Shown one piece after another: positions 25,011 to 36,020 of a DNA stretch of 64,000 nucleotides. Numbering within the stretch: position 1 is the first letter of the stretch; every line of letters starts with the position of its first letter. A program made the position numbers and the translations under genes. This DNA is from Poecilobothrus nobilitatus (lineage: Eukaryota > Arthropoda > Insecta > Diptera > Dolichopodidae). Under the pieces are notes generated by a model. It made no database searches. It was given only the letters and a program-made list of their open reading frames with translations, and was not told the origin of the DNA. Location of the stretch: assembly GCA_947095535.1 (NCBI GenBank), contig OX352774.1, positions 74,400,416 through 74,464,415 on the forward strand, in the 5' to 3' direction.

Positions 25011-28000
25011 AAAATGCCAAAAAAATAATTTTTTACAAATATAGTTTATAAATTTTAAAAATTATATGTATATTCTCAAGAAACGTCTCTGATTAAAAGT
25101 ATTTGTTCAATTTTTCTATATTCATGCATCAATTTAATCTTTTATAAATTATATATTCACCTCACAGTTTCTAAATATGTTTGAATGAAAACAAAAAAAA
25201 AACAATAAAAAAAAAAAAATCAGAAACAGGACATATCAAGGATATAAATCAATTCTATACTCATAATTTAATACAAGTTTAGAATTTTGAATCAAAAACA
25301 ATTATTATTTTCTTAATATCATGTAGGAAAATGTTTATTTTAGCTTTATGTATATGATCCATATGCTGAACTGAATTACATTAAGAAAGATATAATTTTT
25401 ACATACACACATACACACACATATTCATAACAAATTTGCTTTATTTATCTTGAATTTTTATCACTATACCAAAAACAAAAAAAAGGCAAAGAAAGGATAT
25501 TATAACATTGTAAAATGTCTTTTTTTTTTTTGTACTTAAATATCTGAAGCTTTATATAGATATTGATTAAAAATTAGCAATATTTTTGAATAAAACATAT
25601 GTGTACATGATAGAAAATGGAAAAGGGATCTGAAGAATCTTTTGAATAATTCAATACAAAATATTTTCTAATGGTTTAATATAAAAAAAAAAAAAAAACA
25701 AAAAACGTAATTTACATTGTTCGAGAGAAAAATTTTGTAATCTGTTCATAGGATTTCAAATGGACATTTTTCAATCGAAATGTTCACAAACCAACAAAAA
25801 AATTTTAATTTTTCTGTTTCCATTATTACTGAATTTAGATGTAAGAATTTTTTTCATTTCTATGTTTATTCCCTATATCATACACTCCTTATAATTTATT
25901 TAAGAAAAATTACGAGAAAATGGAAAAATTAGCAATAAGAATGTATGATAAAAGATAGTATTAGATATTATAGGTGAAACAAAAAAAAAAAAAATCTTAG
26001 TTTTGAAAAGATTTCTGGATTTTGTGAAAATTTTTATTTAATCTTAAAATACTAAATTGCTGTGCTAACTGTATTTTTATATTATATACAATCTATTTAA
26101 TTCATTTTTACATATATAGATAAAGAGTGTATGTATATTGCTTTAACTAACAGAGAGAGCAGAAAAAAGTATTCAATTTCTAAATAGAGTCTTTCAATTA
26201 CAGAAAAATAATGTTAGGTCAACTATTTCAAATTCTTTTAGAAATTAACTTTTCCTTAATATTATCTATTATTTTCCCATGTTTACTTTCATATCTAATC
26301 ACTTTTAATTGAGATCATGGAAAGTCGTAAAAATTACAATGTACTTACTTGTGACACTTTTTAAATAATACATTTTTAACTAATGATTGAAAATTTGGTT
26401 TGTCATAAGAACAAAAAGATTTGATCTTTACTTAATAAATTCAAATTTAATATGATAAAACAAAATGCAATTCGAATTTTGAACTGTCATAAGTCATAAG
26501 TGTAAAAAATATGAAATTAAAGAAATAAGTACTAAGTAAATGTAAATATGTCATGTAATTTTCAAACATGTCATGTAATTTTGTAATTTTCATGTAATTT
26601 TATGTAATGGTAAAGTGTGCAACCAATATTGTATTAGTAACATTTTTGAACACTCAATAAATAATGATGAAATTTTTTTTTTGTTTAACATAAAAATATA
26701 AGATTTAAAATAAATCATTTTTAAAATAAAATCAAAACCAATTTATTGACAGATGTTGTATTAAGTGAGTATATATCCGTACAAAACGATAATTCACGGG
26801 TATATTAAAATTGTTTCTCAGTTTAAAACATATATAATTTTCGATGATTCCCATACCTACCTTCGGCAAAAAAAAAAACTATTCTTGGCTTGATAGATAT
26901 AGAACCAAGTATATGGATCGGATTAGTATTGAAAACTGAGTTGATTTAGACATCTTCTTGGCTGTCCGCCGATTCTTCTGTCAGCACTTCTAACTTAAAA
27001 ATCAAAAAAGCTAGAGTCATGCAAATCACCTAAAATATATTTAAAACAATATGTAGCTGCCCTATTGTTTTTAGTAGAGATCGAACCACACCAGGTGCCA
27101 TACAAATTTCTGAACTGACTTCACATATTATTATCGTTAAAACTAATAAGACAAGGTCTTCTAAATTAGTATGTACGTAAGTTATTTAACAGCGAAAACA
27201 GTTGCAATTAATAAACCATATTTTCAGGTACACTACTATATTTCTGAATCTCATTTTTATACTCTCGAAAACATTTATAAAGTTGAAGACAATTAAGGCT
27301 ATATAAAGTTGAAGACAATTAAGATAACAGAACAAAGGTTGGAGTAGCCCCGATACAAATTTTTGATTCTATTTTGAATATCTTCATCATTAACAAGTGT
27401 AAAGAAAGTCTCTTTATAATATTATAATCACAGTATTTGGAGTACCTATACATATATTACAGTATTTTAAAACTCGATCAAATGTTTGTAATGATATATT
27501 TTAGAGTTGACAAGAGCAACTGTATTATTGCTCGTCTTTTCTATTTTTTTTTCTTCAGTATTCAAAAGTAACATTGAGATTCACTTGTAACGATCGATAA
27601 AAATACATTAAGCTTTTAACAGAAAAACTTAAGAATAAAATATTTTCCATTTATTTTCCTTAAAACAGGATATTGAATTTAAGAACATTTTTTTTTGTGA
27701 ATAATTTAACGATCTATAAATAAAAAAATTTTGAAATATGTAATATGAAACGTTCTATACTTATACATACATTTAAAATGTGAAAAAAATATTCTTTTGA
27801 ACTAAAAAAAAAAAAATTACATATTTTAAATTGTATAGAAGACATATTTTATTTTAAGGTCAACTTTTGAAAATGGAAAACTGAAAACAGAATGAATTTT
27901 ATTTTTATAAATTTTTATTTTACTGTCTGTCTGTTCGTCTTATACTAAAAGTTAAAGGATAAAATAAAATCCCTATTTTTTCAATATATAAAGAAACTAA

Positions 28001-28040
28001 TGAAACTATTAACTCTTAAAATATCATTGTAAGAATCACT
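25011..28040. other. AT-rich spacer with one repeat-like patch
   Basis: No gene seen. Near 26525-26610 the word CATGTAATTTT is repeated several times, and near 27275-27320 a 24-bp unit (AAAGTTGAAGACAATTAAG core) is duplicated. The patch at 26860-27130 (GCTGTCCGCCG, AGCTGCC, CCATACAAATTT) resembles non-coding insect transposon sequence but could not be assigned. Confidence 0.45.
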
Positions 28041-28052
28041 TTTGGGGCCTCC

Positions 28053-28134
28053 GTTAAGAATAATTCCTTCTTACGACATTTACAGCCACGTCTGAAAACG
28101 AAAGACCTTGTCACATTTATGTGGCAGGGGAATG
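28053..28134 (+). mobile_element. SINE 'A' fragment, plus strand, headless
   Basis: Shares CTTACGACATTTACAGCCACG and CACATTTATGTGGCAG with the body and tail of the SINE copies at 20445 and 32275, but in the opposite orientation. The tRNA-like head with A and B boxes is missing and the middle is diverged. Confidence 0.8.
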
Positions 28135-28919
28135 AAGAATCAGTTTTCTGGAATGTAATTGAAAATTCTAATTTTTCTATTCTAATCTTTGTGATAGAAA
28201 ACAAATAACTTTGAACAGATTAAAGTATGTATATAGTATAGATGAATTATTTTGCTTTCCTGAAGATTAAAATAAATAATATCAACATTCTTTTTTCGAC
28301 AGCTAAAAACTGATAAGTTTGCTATCTATAAACACACATAGGTACATAGCTTGCTATTTATCTATTTTTTATATATGTATATACTTTGCTATTTAGTTCT
28401 TTGTTATAAATAATTTTTGTAATTATCATTATACCTTAGGGACAAGAATAAAACCTTTTTTGAAAATAAGATATAAAAACAGAAAACAAAAAAAAAATTT
28501 TATTCTAATAATAGCACATAAATTTTTTTTATTATAATAATAATAAACAAACATTTACATTTCATATCCATTATTCTCAAATATCATTTTATTTTGAAGG
28601 AAATATTTGTCATCTGACAATAACAAATTCAAAAAGGGATTAAAAAACAACTTTAGGAACAATTTCGATTATATCAACTATTGAAAATTTTAATCTTTAA
28701 TTTTATATTCACTTTTTTTAATCGATACCCATGTTAAATCGAATGATAAATGTTTATAAAATGACAACACCTATATAGTTATAATTATACAGTTACAAAA
28801 ATAAAATATGAAACAAAAAATATTATTTTATGTTATTATAAAAAAAATGTTTGTAAAATTTATAGAAATAATTTAAACAAAAAAAAAAGGAGTTTACATT
28901 TAAACATTAAATATACAAT
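28135..28919. other. AT-rich spacer
   Basis: Nothing recognised apart from TATA/ATGT tracts and A runs. Confidence 0.5.
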
Positions 28920-29232
28920 TTTTTCTTTAACTGAAGACTTTTTTTTATTTTAAGCGAATAATTTTTCCTTTAAGTGAAGACAATTTTACTTTATCACTAA
29001 GAGAGGCCATTTTTGAATTTTCACTTCAGTAATTTATGTAATTCAAACATATTGTATCTGATATTTATGTACATAGATATATAATATGCATGTATGTATG
29101 TATATTGTATGTATTCTGTTAGTTTAATTTTTATTACAAATGGTCTTCTCTTAAAATAAAAAAAATCTTCACTTAAAGCAAAAATTTCTTCCCTTAAAGT
29201 AAAAATATCTTCAGTTAAAGTAAAAAAGGTAT
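28920..29232. repeat. Inverted pair of ~21-bp degenerate tandem repeats
   Basis: The right arm (29139-29232, minus strand) is about four tandem units of the form TTTAA.TGAAGA plus an A/T-rich filler. The left arm (28920-29037) carries the same type of units on the plus strand. Because 21 bp is seven codons, the minus-strand frame across the right arm spells a heptad-like series (FTLTEDI, FTLREEI, FALSEDF). I treat the arrangement as a foldback minisatellite rather than a gene: the peptide has no other recognisable part. Confidence 0.75.
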
Positions 29233-29788
29233 ATATATATAGGACCTTTTTAGACGAAACAAATCGACTCATTTTCTCATCTCATAGGGATCGCTTGATT
29301 TAAAAGTTACTTATGGACAAATATCATTACGACGGTGAGTATTACAATGGACTTAGTAAATAGGGGTCCTTAAGTTTTGTTGCCGATATTGTATCAAACT
29401 TTACTATTGCTTCATTTAACTTAATTTACATGTCGTAGATTTTTGTCAATTTAAATGTAAACACTTGTCAGTATATTTTTGTTTTGTAAATATTTGTCTA
29501 ATTACACATTAATTTAAGATCTTGTCAATTAATTGACAATATAATAATTAGCAACATGTCATTTAGTGTACACGAGGATTAATCTAACAAATCTTAATTT
29601 ATTATTAATTATTTATATTAATTCTTTATTTTAACTGTACTTTCTTCTTAATTCTTATTAATTCATATCTAAAATTTTATTTATGTATTGTACATTTTAC
29701 ATTTATTAAGTGAAAGAAAATGGTGTTTCTATAGTTCTATGATTGTTCTGATATGAATTATTACTTTATAAAATTCAGAAAAAATATA

Positions 29789-30628
29789 GGGTGTTCAACA
29801 AATTAGATACCTCTTTTAAATTTTAATGAAAAACATAAATTGTGTGAAATTTTTTATTAGAATTAAAGTAGATTTGTCCCGGTTAATGATGAAAAAGAAT
29901 GTTGTTCAAGTGACCTCCTGTGCTAACTCGAGATTGGGCCATAGAAAAGCAAGAAGAAAATGAGAATTTTTTCAACGAAATTATTTTCACCGATGAAGTT
30001 TATTTCGAAATTGGCGGCTATGTCAACAAACAAAACTGACGCATTTGGGCTGAAGAAAATCCTAGAATCTTGTTTGAAAAACCAATGAAAGCAAAAAAAT
30101 CACTGTATGGTGTGGATTTTCGTCACGCGATGTAATTGGTCCATCTTTTTTGGAAACTGAAAATGACAATGCAATTACATACTGTGAATGGAGCTCGATA
30201 TAGAGAAATGGTTAGAAACTTTTTGTGGAGTCAACTGGAAGGTATTGATGTGCAGAATATGTGGCATCAACAGGATGGTGCAACATGCCACACAGCAAAA
30301 GAATCAATCAATCTTTTGAAAGAGAAGTTTAATAATCGAATAATTTTTCGAAGAACAGACGTGAATTGGCCACCAAGATCATGTGATCTGACACCATTAG
30401 ATTTCTTCTTATGGGATTTCTTGAAGAGTAAAATTTATGTGGATAATCCTCAAATCAATCAACACCTTAAAGGTAACATCATCGAACAAATATCACTAAT
30501 TGAACCATCAATATACAAAAACGTTATTGAAAATTTTGGTAAAAGATTGAAAATTTACCGAGCCAGCAGAAGAGGAATGACATTCTTTTATTTAAAATTT
30601 AAAAAGATACCTCAAATTTCAACATCCT
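29789..30628 (+). mobile_element. Composite of two DD41D mariner-like elements joined head to head
   Basis: Both outer ends are 3' ends. The left part (29789 to about 29930), read on the minus strand, is the last codons of one transposase (SRVSTGGHLNNILFHH, stop) followed by its 3' untranslated region and inverted end. The right part (about 29930-30628) is the catalytic half and 3' end of a second, related transposase on the plus strand. Candidate TA flanks are at 29787-29788 and about 30629-30630. The outer ends align imperfectly (GGTGTT / GATGTT, GATACCTC / GAGGTATC, TTTTAAATTTTAA). The structure has no 5' ends. Confidence 0.82.
29941..30590 (+). pseudogene. DD41D transposase catalytic-domain remnant
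   Basis: Starts abruptly at codons equivalent to WAIEKQEENENFFNEIIF, followed by FTDEVYFEIGGYVNKQN (first Asp), then a TGA where a Cys is expected, and RIWAEENPRI. A frameshift near 30090 and another near 30175 precede an intact block: YREMVRNFLW, MWHQQDGATCHTA (second Asp), WPPRSCDLTPLDFFLWDF (third Asp, 41 residues later) and a SRRGMTFFY C-terminus. The DNA-binding half is missing. Closer in sequence to the copy at 5886-6961 than to the one at 8670-9408. Inactive. Confidence 0.9.
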
Positions 30629-30639
30629 TTATAAATTTA

Positions 30640-31249
30640 TTACACTATAAACACACTATAAAAATATAATATAATATGATGTGCACATATATTTGAATGA
30701 GAACATTTATTTAATCCTTTTCGATTTATAAACATTGTTACACATACATAATGTATATATATTTTTATACAATATAAGAAATAATAATTAAATAAAATAG
30801 AAAGAGTAGAGATGGACAATTTGTTTTTTTTTGAAATTCGTGAAAATTTTCAATTTGATATGATGAAAGAAAATTACATTAAATATCCTGCTTAAATTAG
30901 GTTTTAGATATTGTAAATTTAATCCTTTAGGGTATTTAAGTTGTAAGTAAAGAATTAATTGATTGGTGATCTTATATTAACAATATTTATGAAATAAAGA
31001 GAAATTTGGTTCTTGTTAAACTAATTTATAAAGGAGGGAAAAATATATACGTGTCGGATTGTATATAGGATATATAGAAAAGTAAAAAATGTATAATTGA
31101 TAATAATGGTTTAAGTTATTTTTAATTTTATATTAAAATAAACATGTGACAACTTTAATTTTTTATTTAAATATAAAAAGTAAGTTAAAATTCTTATATT
31201 TTTAAATGGAAATTAATGGCAGCAGAAATTTTATTAAAGTTAAAATATT
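30640..31249. other. AT-rich spacer
   Basis: Nothing recognised. Confidence 0.5.
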
Positions 31250-31253
31250 TTAA

Positions 31254-31594
31254 CACGTTCAGTCCCACGCTCACCAGTGAACATAAAAAAAATCCTTGCG
31301 TTAAATTCTATACGTGTATCACCGATGAACATCACTCAAACGTTACAAAATTCCGCGCTAACCGGTGAACATAAAACAAAAACTTGCATTAAGGTCCAAT
31401 GTATCATCGGTGAATATTTTTTAAAGTAAAAAACAGTACATTAAATTTGGTTCGGATTTTTGAGAACATTGAGCAATGTTCACCGATGGTACACGTGGAA
31501 CTCAACGCAAGTTTATTTTTATGTTCACTGGTGAGCACGAAATTTTGAAACATTTAAGTGATGTTCACTGGTAATACACGTGAAATTCAACGTG
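31254..31594. mobile_element. piggyBac-like MITE (TTAA flanked)
   Basis: A 341-bp element between TTAA at 31250-31253 and TTAA at 31595-31598. Ends begin CACGTT and share a CCACG/TCACG block in inverted orientation. Internally a unit of about 108 bp containing CACCGGTGAACAT-type words is present about one and a half times on the left arm and again inverted on the right, so the element folds back on itself. TTAA targets and such ends are typical of the piggyBac superfamily. No transposase is encoded. Confidence 0.87.
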
Positions 31595-31727
31595 TTAATT
31601 GATAAAAATATTTGGAATACCTATATATTAGTCGATGTCGATAATTTATAGTCGATGTTTTTAAAAAGGGAATTTGACATTAAGTAAAAAATTACATTAC
31701 ATCATAATAAATGTAATCCTTTGCGGA

Positions 31728-32240
31728 AATCTTTTTTTAGAACATTTTTCAAGGGAATTTAAAAGGACATTAAAAAAAATTTAAAAATTCGCTTATTTGT
31801 TTGACTACGTATACGTCCATCCGTCTGTCTGTTTACAAAACTTCTGCACCGTTTAAGATAGTACAATAAAATTTTAACCATGAAAAGGTTTTGTAAAAAA
31901 AATAATGTTGTGGAGCAACTTTTTTATGTAACCATACCCTATCACGGAGCTAAAGTCTCTCAAATTTGAAAAAATATATAGTTTCCAATGCATATATTTC
32001 AGCTTCTGTTTAACATTTTTGCAATCTAAAAATGCCAAATTTTTAGACAGGGCATTCTTTTAGTTCAATAAATCAATATTAAAATGTTCCATTTTTTTAA
32101 TTTTTTTAAGATTTTTCAAAATAAAACACAGAACTTCAGCATTCAGCTTCACAGCATTACAAATTATTTTTATTGCCTTTTCGAACATATGAGCTTTTAA
32201 AAATCTTTCCTTTTGCATTCTGCTTTGCTTCAATATAAAT
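31728..32240 (-). repeat. Dispersed repeat 'R', copy D (minus, truncated)
   Basis: Read on the minus strand it follows the 3' half of the repeat at 41778-43074: a TTTTTAGATTGCAAAAATG block, AGCTCCGTGATAGG, AAAAAGTTGCTCCAC, TTTTAACGGTGCAGAAGTTTTG-like and AAACAGACAGACGGATGGACG-like blocks, then a GAAAAATGTTCTAAAAA end. The 5' half is not recognisable. Confidence 0.78.
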
Positions 32241-32274
32241 TTGAATTAATTAAATAGAATTCTATTCTAATAAT

Positions 32275-32463
32275 TTTTTTTTTTTAATGCATTTCTCTGC
32301 CACATAAATGTGAACAGGAAATTACACAGCCTTTCCTGTTTAGGCGTGGCTGTAAATGTTGTAAGGGGGAATAACTCTTACGACGTGTGTAGGATTCGAA
32401 CCGCACTGCCTCGGTGTTCACAGCGATTTTATACGATCTTATCCACTAGGCCACCGAGGCCAC
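32275..32463 (-). mobile_element. tRNA-headed SINE 'A', copy 2 (best preserved)
   Basis: A 189-bp insertion flanked by TCTAATAAT at 32266-32274 and 32464-32472 (9-bp target duplication). On the minus strand the order is: A box TGGCCTAGTGG (32443-32453), B box GGTTCGAATCC (32392-32402), CACACGTCGTAAGAG, CCCCCTTACAACATTTACAGC, a short inverted pair AACAGGAAA / TTTCCTGTT, ATGTGGCAGAGAAATGC, and an oligo(A) tail (T run at 32275-32287 on the plus strand). Type 2 pol III promoter plus A tail plus target duplication define a SINE. Confidence 0.95.
32392..32453 (-). promoter_or_regulatory. Internal RNA polymerase III promoter of SINE copy 2
   Basis: A box TGGCCTAGTGG and B box GGTTCGAATCC, both near consensus, separated by about 40 bp on the minus strand. 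Confidence 0.85.
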
Positions 32464-32472
32464 TCTAATAAT

Positions 32473-33894
32473 ATTAAATTAATAAACCATAAAACCTAGA
32501 TACCTTTTACACAGTTTAGGTCTATAACACCACAATTGTTTTGTTGGTGACAATTTTAATTTCAAACAACGTTTGCGCGCTGTCATATGAAATTGAAATC
32601 TAATTGATTTTACTTTATCAGTTATTTTTTTTTTGATAATAATACTAAACAATAATATTTTAAACTATATAGACATATATAGGGTTCTATAAATTCTCAT
32701 TTAAGTAATTTGTAAGAATATTTTAAATTTAATTAAAATTTAATTGCCTCAGTTTTTATCACAATTTTTAAATATAGTTACCAACTTTTAAAGCTCCAAT
32801 TAAATAAAAGAATTAAAAAAAATTTTCGCCACTTACCTGAAAAGAAAAAAAAATAAATTAAAATTAAAATTGAATTAATAAACAAATATATAGTAAAAAT
32901 TGTTTTAATCAAAAATTTCTCAATATTTTTGTATTAGAAATGTTTAAAAGGGTCCTTATAAAAAAAGAACATAAATAGAGAAATGACGTAGTATTGTGTT
33001 TTAATACAAATAATTTTAAATTTCGTCGCTTACATTTTTTTCAAAATGCATGATAAAATATAAACTTTATATAAACTTATATTGCAAATTATACTTAAAA
33101 GTTTGTATCTATGGATATTATAGTCTAGTAAAATTAGGCCCAGCAATGGATTTCTTTCAATTATTAATTTTTATCTTCAATCCTCGACAAAAGTTTAATC
33201 ATAATTGATTTAAAAAGAATTTTTATCGAATTCGGTTAACTGAATTTAATTTATTTATATTTTATATCTTGTTTGTCAAAAAAGAAGACATCTAAAAATT
33301 TTGAAGTGCCTCGGTTTGTTGTTAAAGTTAGCTTCACTGTCAAAGAACAATTATTCATATACTAAATTTAAAAATAATCGATTAAAACCGTTTTTAATTT
33401 AAAGGGTTAAAACGAAGAAATCTTTGAAACGCTCTTGTGCCACAGCGGGTTAATGGTTCCAATCCAACAAGTTTGTTTCAACGACGAATAACTTATGCAT
33501 AAATTGCAGAGCCAATATACGTTGAAGCATATTTGCCGTACCTTTTCGACAAGAGAATCATAAAACTTAAGAGCTGTTGTACCGAAAAGGGTTAATGAAT
33601 AAAAAAAAACAGGAATAGTACTTAACCTTTTAAAAAAAAACTCTAGCTTTATAAAATGAAAGATTATAGTTTTACAAGTGTTGTTAAATTTTGATTTATG
33701 TTAAAATATGTAAGTGGCGCTCACAGCTTCTCTATTTACAGAATTCAATTCATACTAAAGTACCGTTTTTTTTTATATACGAACAATAAAAATTGGTAAT
33801 TTACAATACGAAAGTTTTGATAATCTCACTCTATTTTTATATATCAGAATTACCTATATAATGATTGAAATTTGCCACTTGTTAATTTCCAGTG
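32473..33894. other. AT-rich spacer with a small piggyBac-end-like patch
   Basis: No gene seen. Between 33403 and 33591, on the minus strand, two segments begin TTAACCC and continue with a GG.ACAA.AGC block (33431-33454 and 33567-33591). They resemble piggyBac-type element ends but lie in the same orientation and no mate was found. Confidence 0.4.
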
Positions 33895-33902
33895 CTTGTG
33901 TT

Positions 33903-34468
33903 TAGTGTTGGGTAATACCTCATTTTTTAATGAGTTTGTATGAGGCACTCATTTTGCAAAATGAGGTGGTACAATATAGTACCTCAAATGAGGTACGCAC
34001 CTTAAGATTCCACAAACTTTCGTTCTACTATTTTTTCTTGCTACTACAAACCTCTTTTTTTACATCTACAGCCTACACAACACAAACTGTCGTCTACTCG
34101 TTCTACTATTTTGTATTATTGTAATTGTACTACTCATTTTCTACTACAAATTCTTTTTTGAACTACATTGTAATTTGTAGTAGTACTTCACTCGTTTTCA
34201 AAAAATGTCACAATACCTCAAAAAAATAATTTGTACCACCTCATGTCACAATACCTCAAAAAATTATTTGTACCAAAATGAGTTGAAAATTTTGTAACAG
34301 TACAAAAAATAAAATTTTATTTTTCTACTCATAACTCATTTTGGTACAAATAACTTTTTGAGGTATTGAGACATGAGGTGGTACAATTTATTTTTTTGAG
34401 GTATTGTGACATTTTTAGAAAATGAGTGGGACATTTGAGGTAGCTCATGAGTGAGTAACAGAACACTA
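33903..34468. mobile_element. hAT-like foldback MITE with 8-bp target duplication
   Basis: A 566-bp element flanked by perfect CTTGTGTT duplications at 33895-33902 and 34469-34476. Ends are TAGTGTTGGGTAA and, inverted, TAGTGTTCTGTTA, of the TAGTG/CAGTG type typical of hAT transposons. Inside, 34189-34284 and 34335-34430 are nearly identical inverted arms (about 96 bp, loop about 50 bp) rich in the words ACCTCA and CACAATACCTCAAAAA. No transposase is encoded; the open frames inside are spurious. Confidence 0.92.
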
Positions 34469-34476
34469 CTTGTGTT

Positions 34477-35689
34477 ATACTTTCATCCAGTACTGTATTT
34501 ATTAATATTTTCGTTATGTGCATTATTTTGTGTATAAAATTTAAAAAAAAAAATATATATGTATTTAGCGGCATAAAATTGCATTTATTATGAGTTAAAA
34601 ATAATTTTTTTCTTCTTCCTTATATCATATTTCATGTCAAAATATAATAAAATTTCTGTTGAATTAAGCAGAAAATAGGTGTATATATAAAAAATTAAAA
34701 TTAATTTAATAAATTTCCCCATTTTTTTTTTATGACTAATGCAACAGTTGCAATTGAATTATACATTTAAACACGATTACTAAAAGAATTGAATTAAAAG
34801 TGGGATAAAAAGAGGACATTCCTTAAGAAATCGAAATTTCATTGAAAAGAAAAATAAATAATATCTACTTAAAAGTTGCATAGAAAGATTAGTCATCTCC
34901 GTTTAAATACGATAAGGACTTCTTCTTTGTTTGGAAATCAGACTCTTTTTGTTAATACAAAAAAATGACAGTTAATCATTTAATTTAAAACTTTTGTCAC
35001 AGGTAAATTATATATCTTAGATCCGGTCAAAAACGTGATTTCACTATATATTCAAATCTTAATTGAAAATTAAATCAAGAACAAAAACAAAGAATATAAA
35101 TTTAAAACAATAAAAAAAAAAAGTGTGTCAGCATTTTAATTTTTTTTTTTTTTTTGAAGCAAGAGAAAAAAACATTAATAAATTTTTTCTAAGGAAATTG
35201 TTTGTTATTTTGCATTTATTTCCTCTCTATTTGGTTCTCAAATGAATTTCGAAGAAAAAATTCTTAAGATGAACTATAAATACATTATCAAGTAAATTTT
35301 TAAAGTTTTAAATCAAAAACAAAAATATAAAATTTTTAAATTTTGGAAATATCCGTTGACTAATTAAATTGAATTTTAAAACCGTTAATAAAATACTTGT
35401 TATATATTTGCCACTTCATTTGGTTGAGATAGTTTCTTAATCAAAGCGGTAATAAGAAAAGTAATTAAAGTGGTAGCACTGCTAAAAAATAAAATATATA
35501 TTTTTTTTATTAAAGGGAATCTTATAGTTTTTCCTCATAAATCATAAAGTACAAAACACAATTCCGACTATCGATGAAAATTTTCCGGCTACAAAATTAA
35601 GCCGGAAAATTATAGTTTTATTTTATGCATTTTTATCAACGTCCAACCAAAAATTCGTCGTCGTCTTCGTCGCCCTGATTAAGATATAA
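34477..35689. other. AT-rich spacer
   Basis: No gene recognised; A/T runs near 35110 and 35140. Confidence 0.5.
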
Positions 35690-36020
35690 GACAAACTGCC
35701 CCAGTGATTACTTCATGCAGGAAGGTGTTATGTACTGCCGTATTTTGTAACTATTGATGGTTTCCTCAATGAAAGCAAAATACTAAAAATAATAGGCAAA
35801 TTGATTGTTCGCTTACAGTCGGACTGAAAATTCAATGGTTTTTCAGGTAGCTGAACATTATCGAAAAACTCTATAGAGAAGTACGAGCACAACGAACACG
35901 AGCCCTCTATGAGTGTGTGGAACTTCAACCCACTAAACATCACCTTCCTTTTTTTACCAAACAATAGGGTATATGATCTTTAGTACTCATGTATTGACCG
36001 GTGGAGGAATTTGGATTCTT
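35690..36020 (-). pseudogene. Non-LTR retrotransposon 3'-end fragment, family 'N', copy 1
   Basis: The minus-strand frame at 35728-35964 includes KKRKVMFSGLKFHTLIE, which aligns with a frame at 49985-50060 (SKSEVEFSGLKSH). At the nucleotide level ACTTCAACCCACTAAAC and the CAATAGGGTATATGATC block are shared with the copies near 37.5 and 50.0 kb. In the 50-kb copy this segment lies directly downstream of a reverse transcriptase C-terminal region, so I infer a retrotransposon 3' end here too. Confidence 0.6.

Noticed and set aside
34329..34574. 81-codon minus-strand frame
   Set aside because: Runs out of the hAT-like MITE into flanking AT-rich DNA; the inside part is hairpin arm sequence.
35728..35964. 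Host gene from the 78-codon minus-strand frame
   Set aside because: Its nucleotide sequence recurs next to a reverse transcriptase remnant at 50 kb, so it is better explained as a retrotransposon 3' end.
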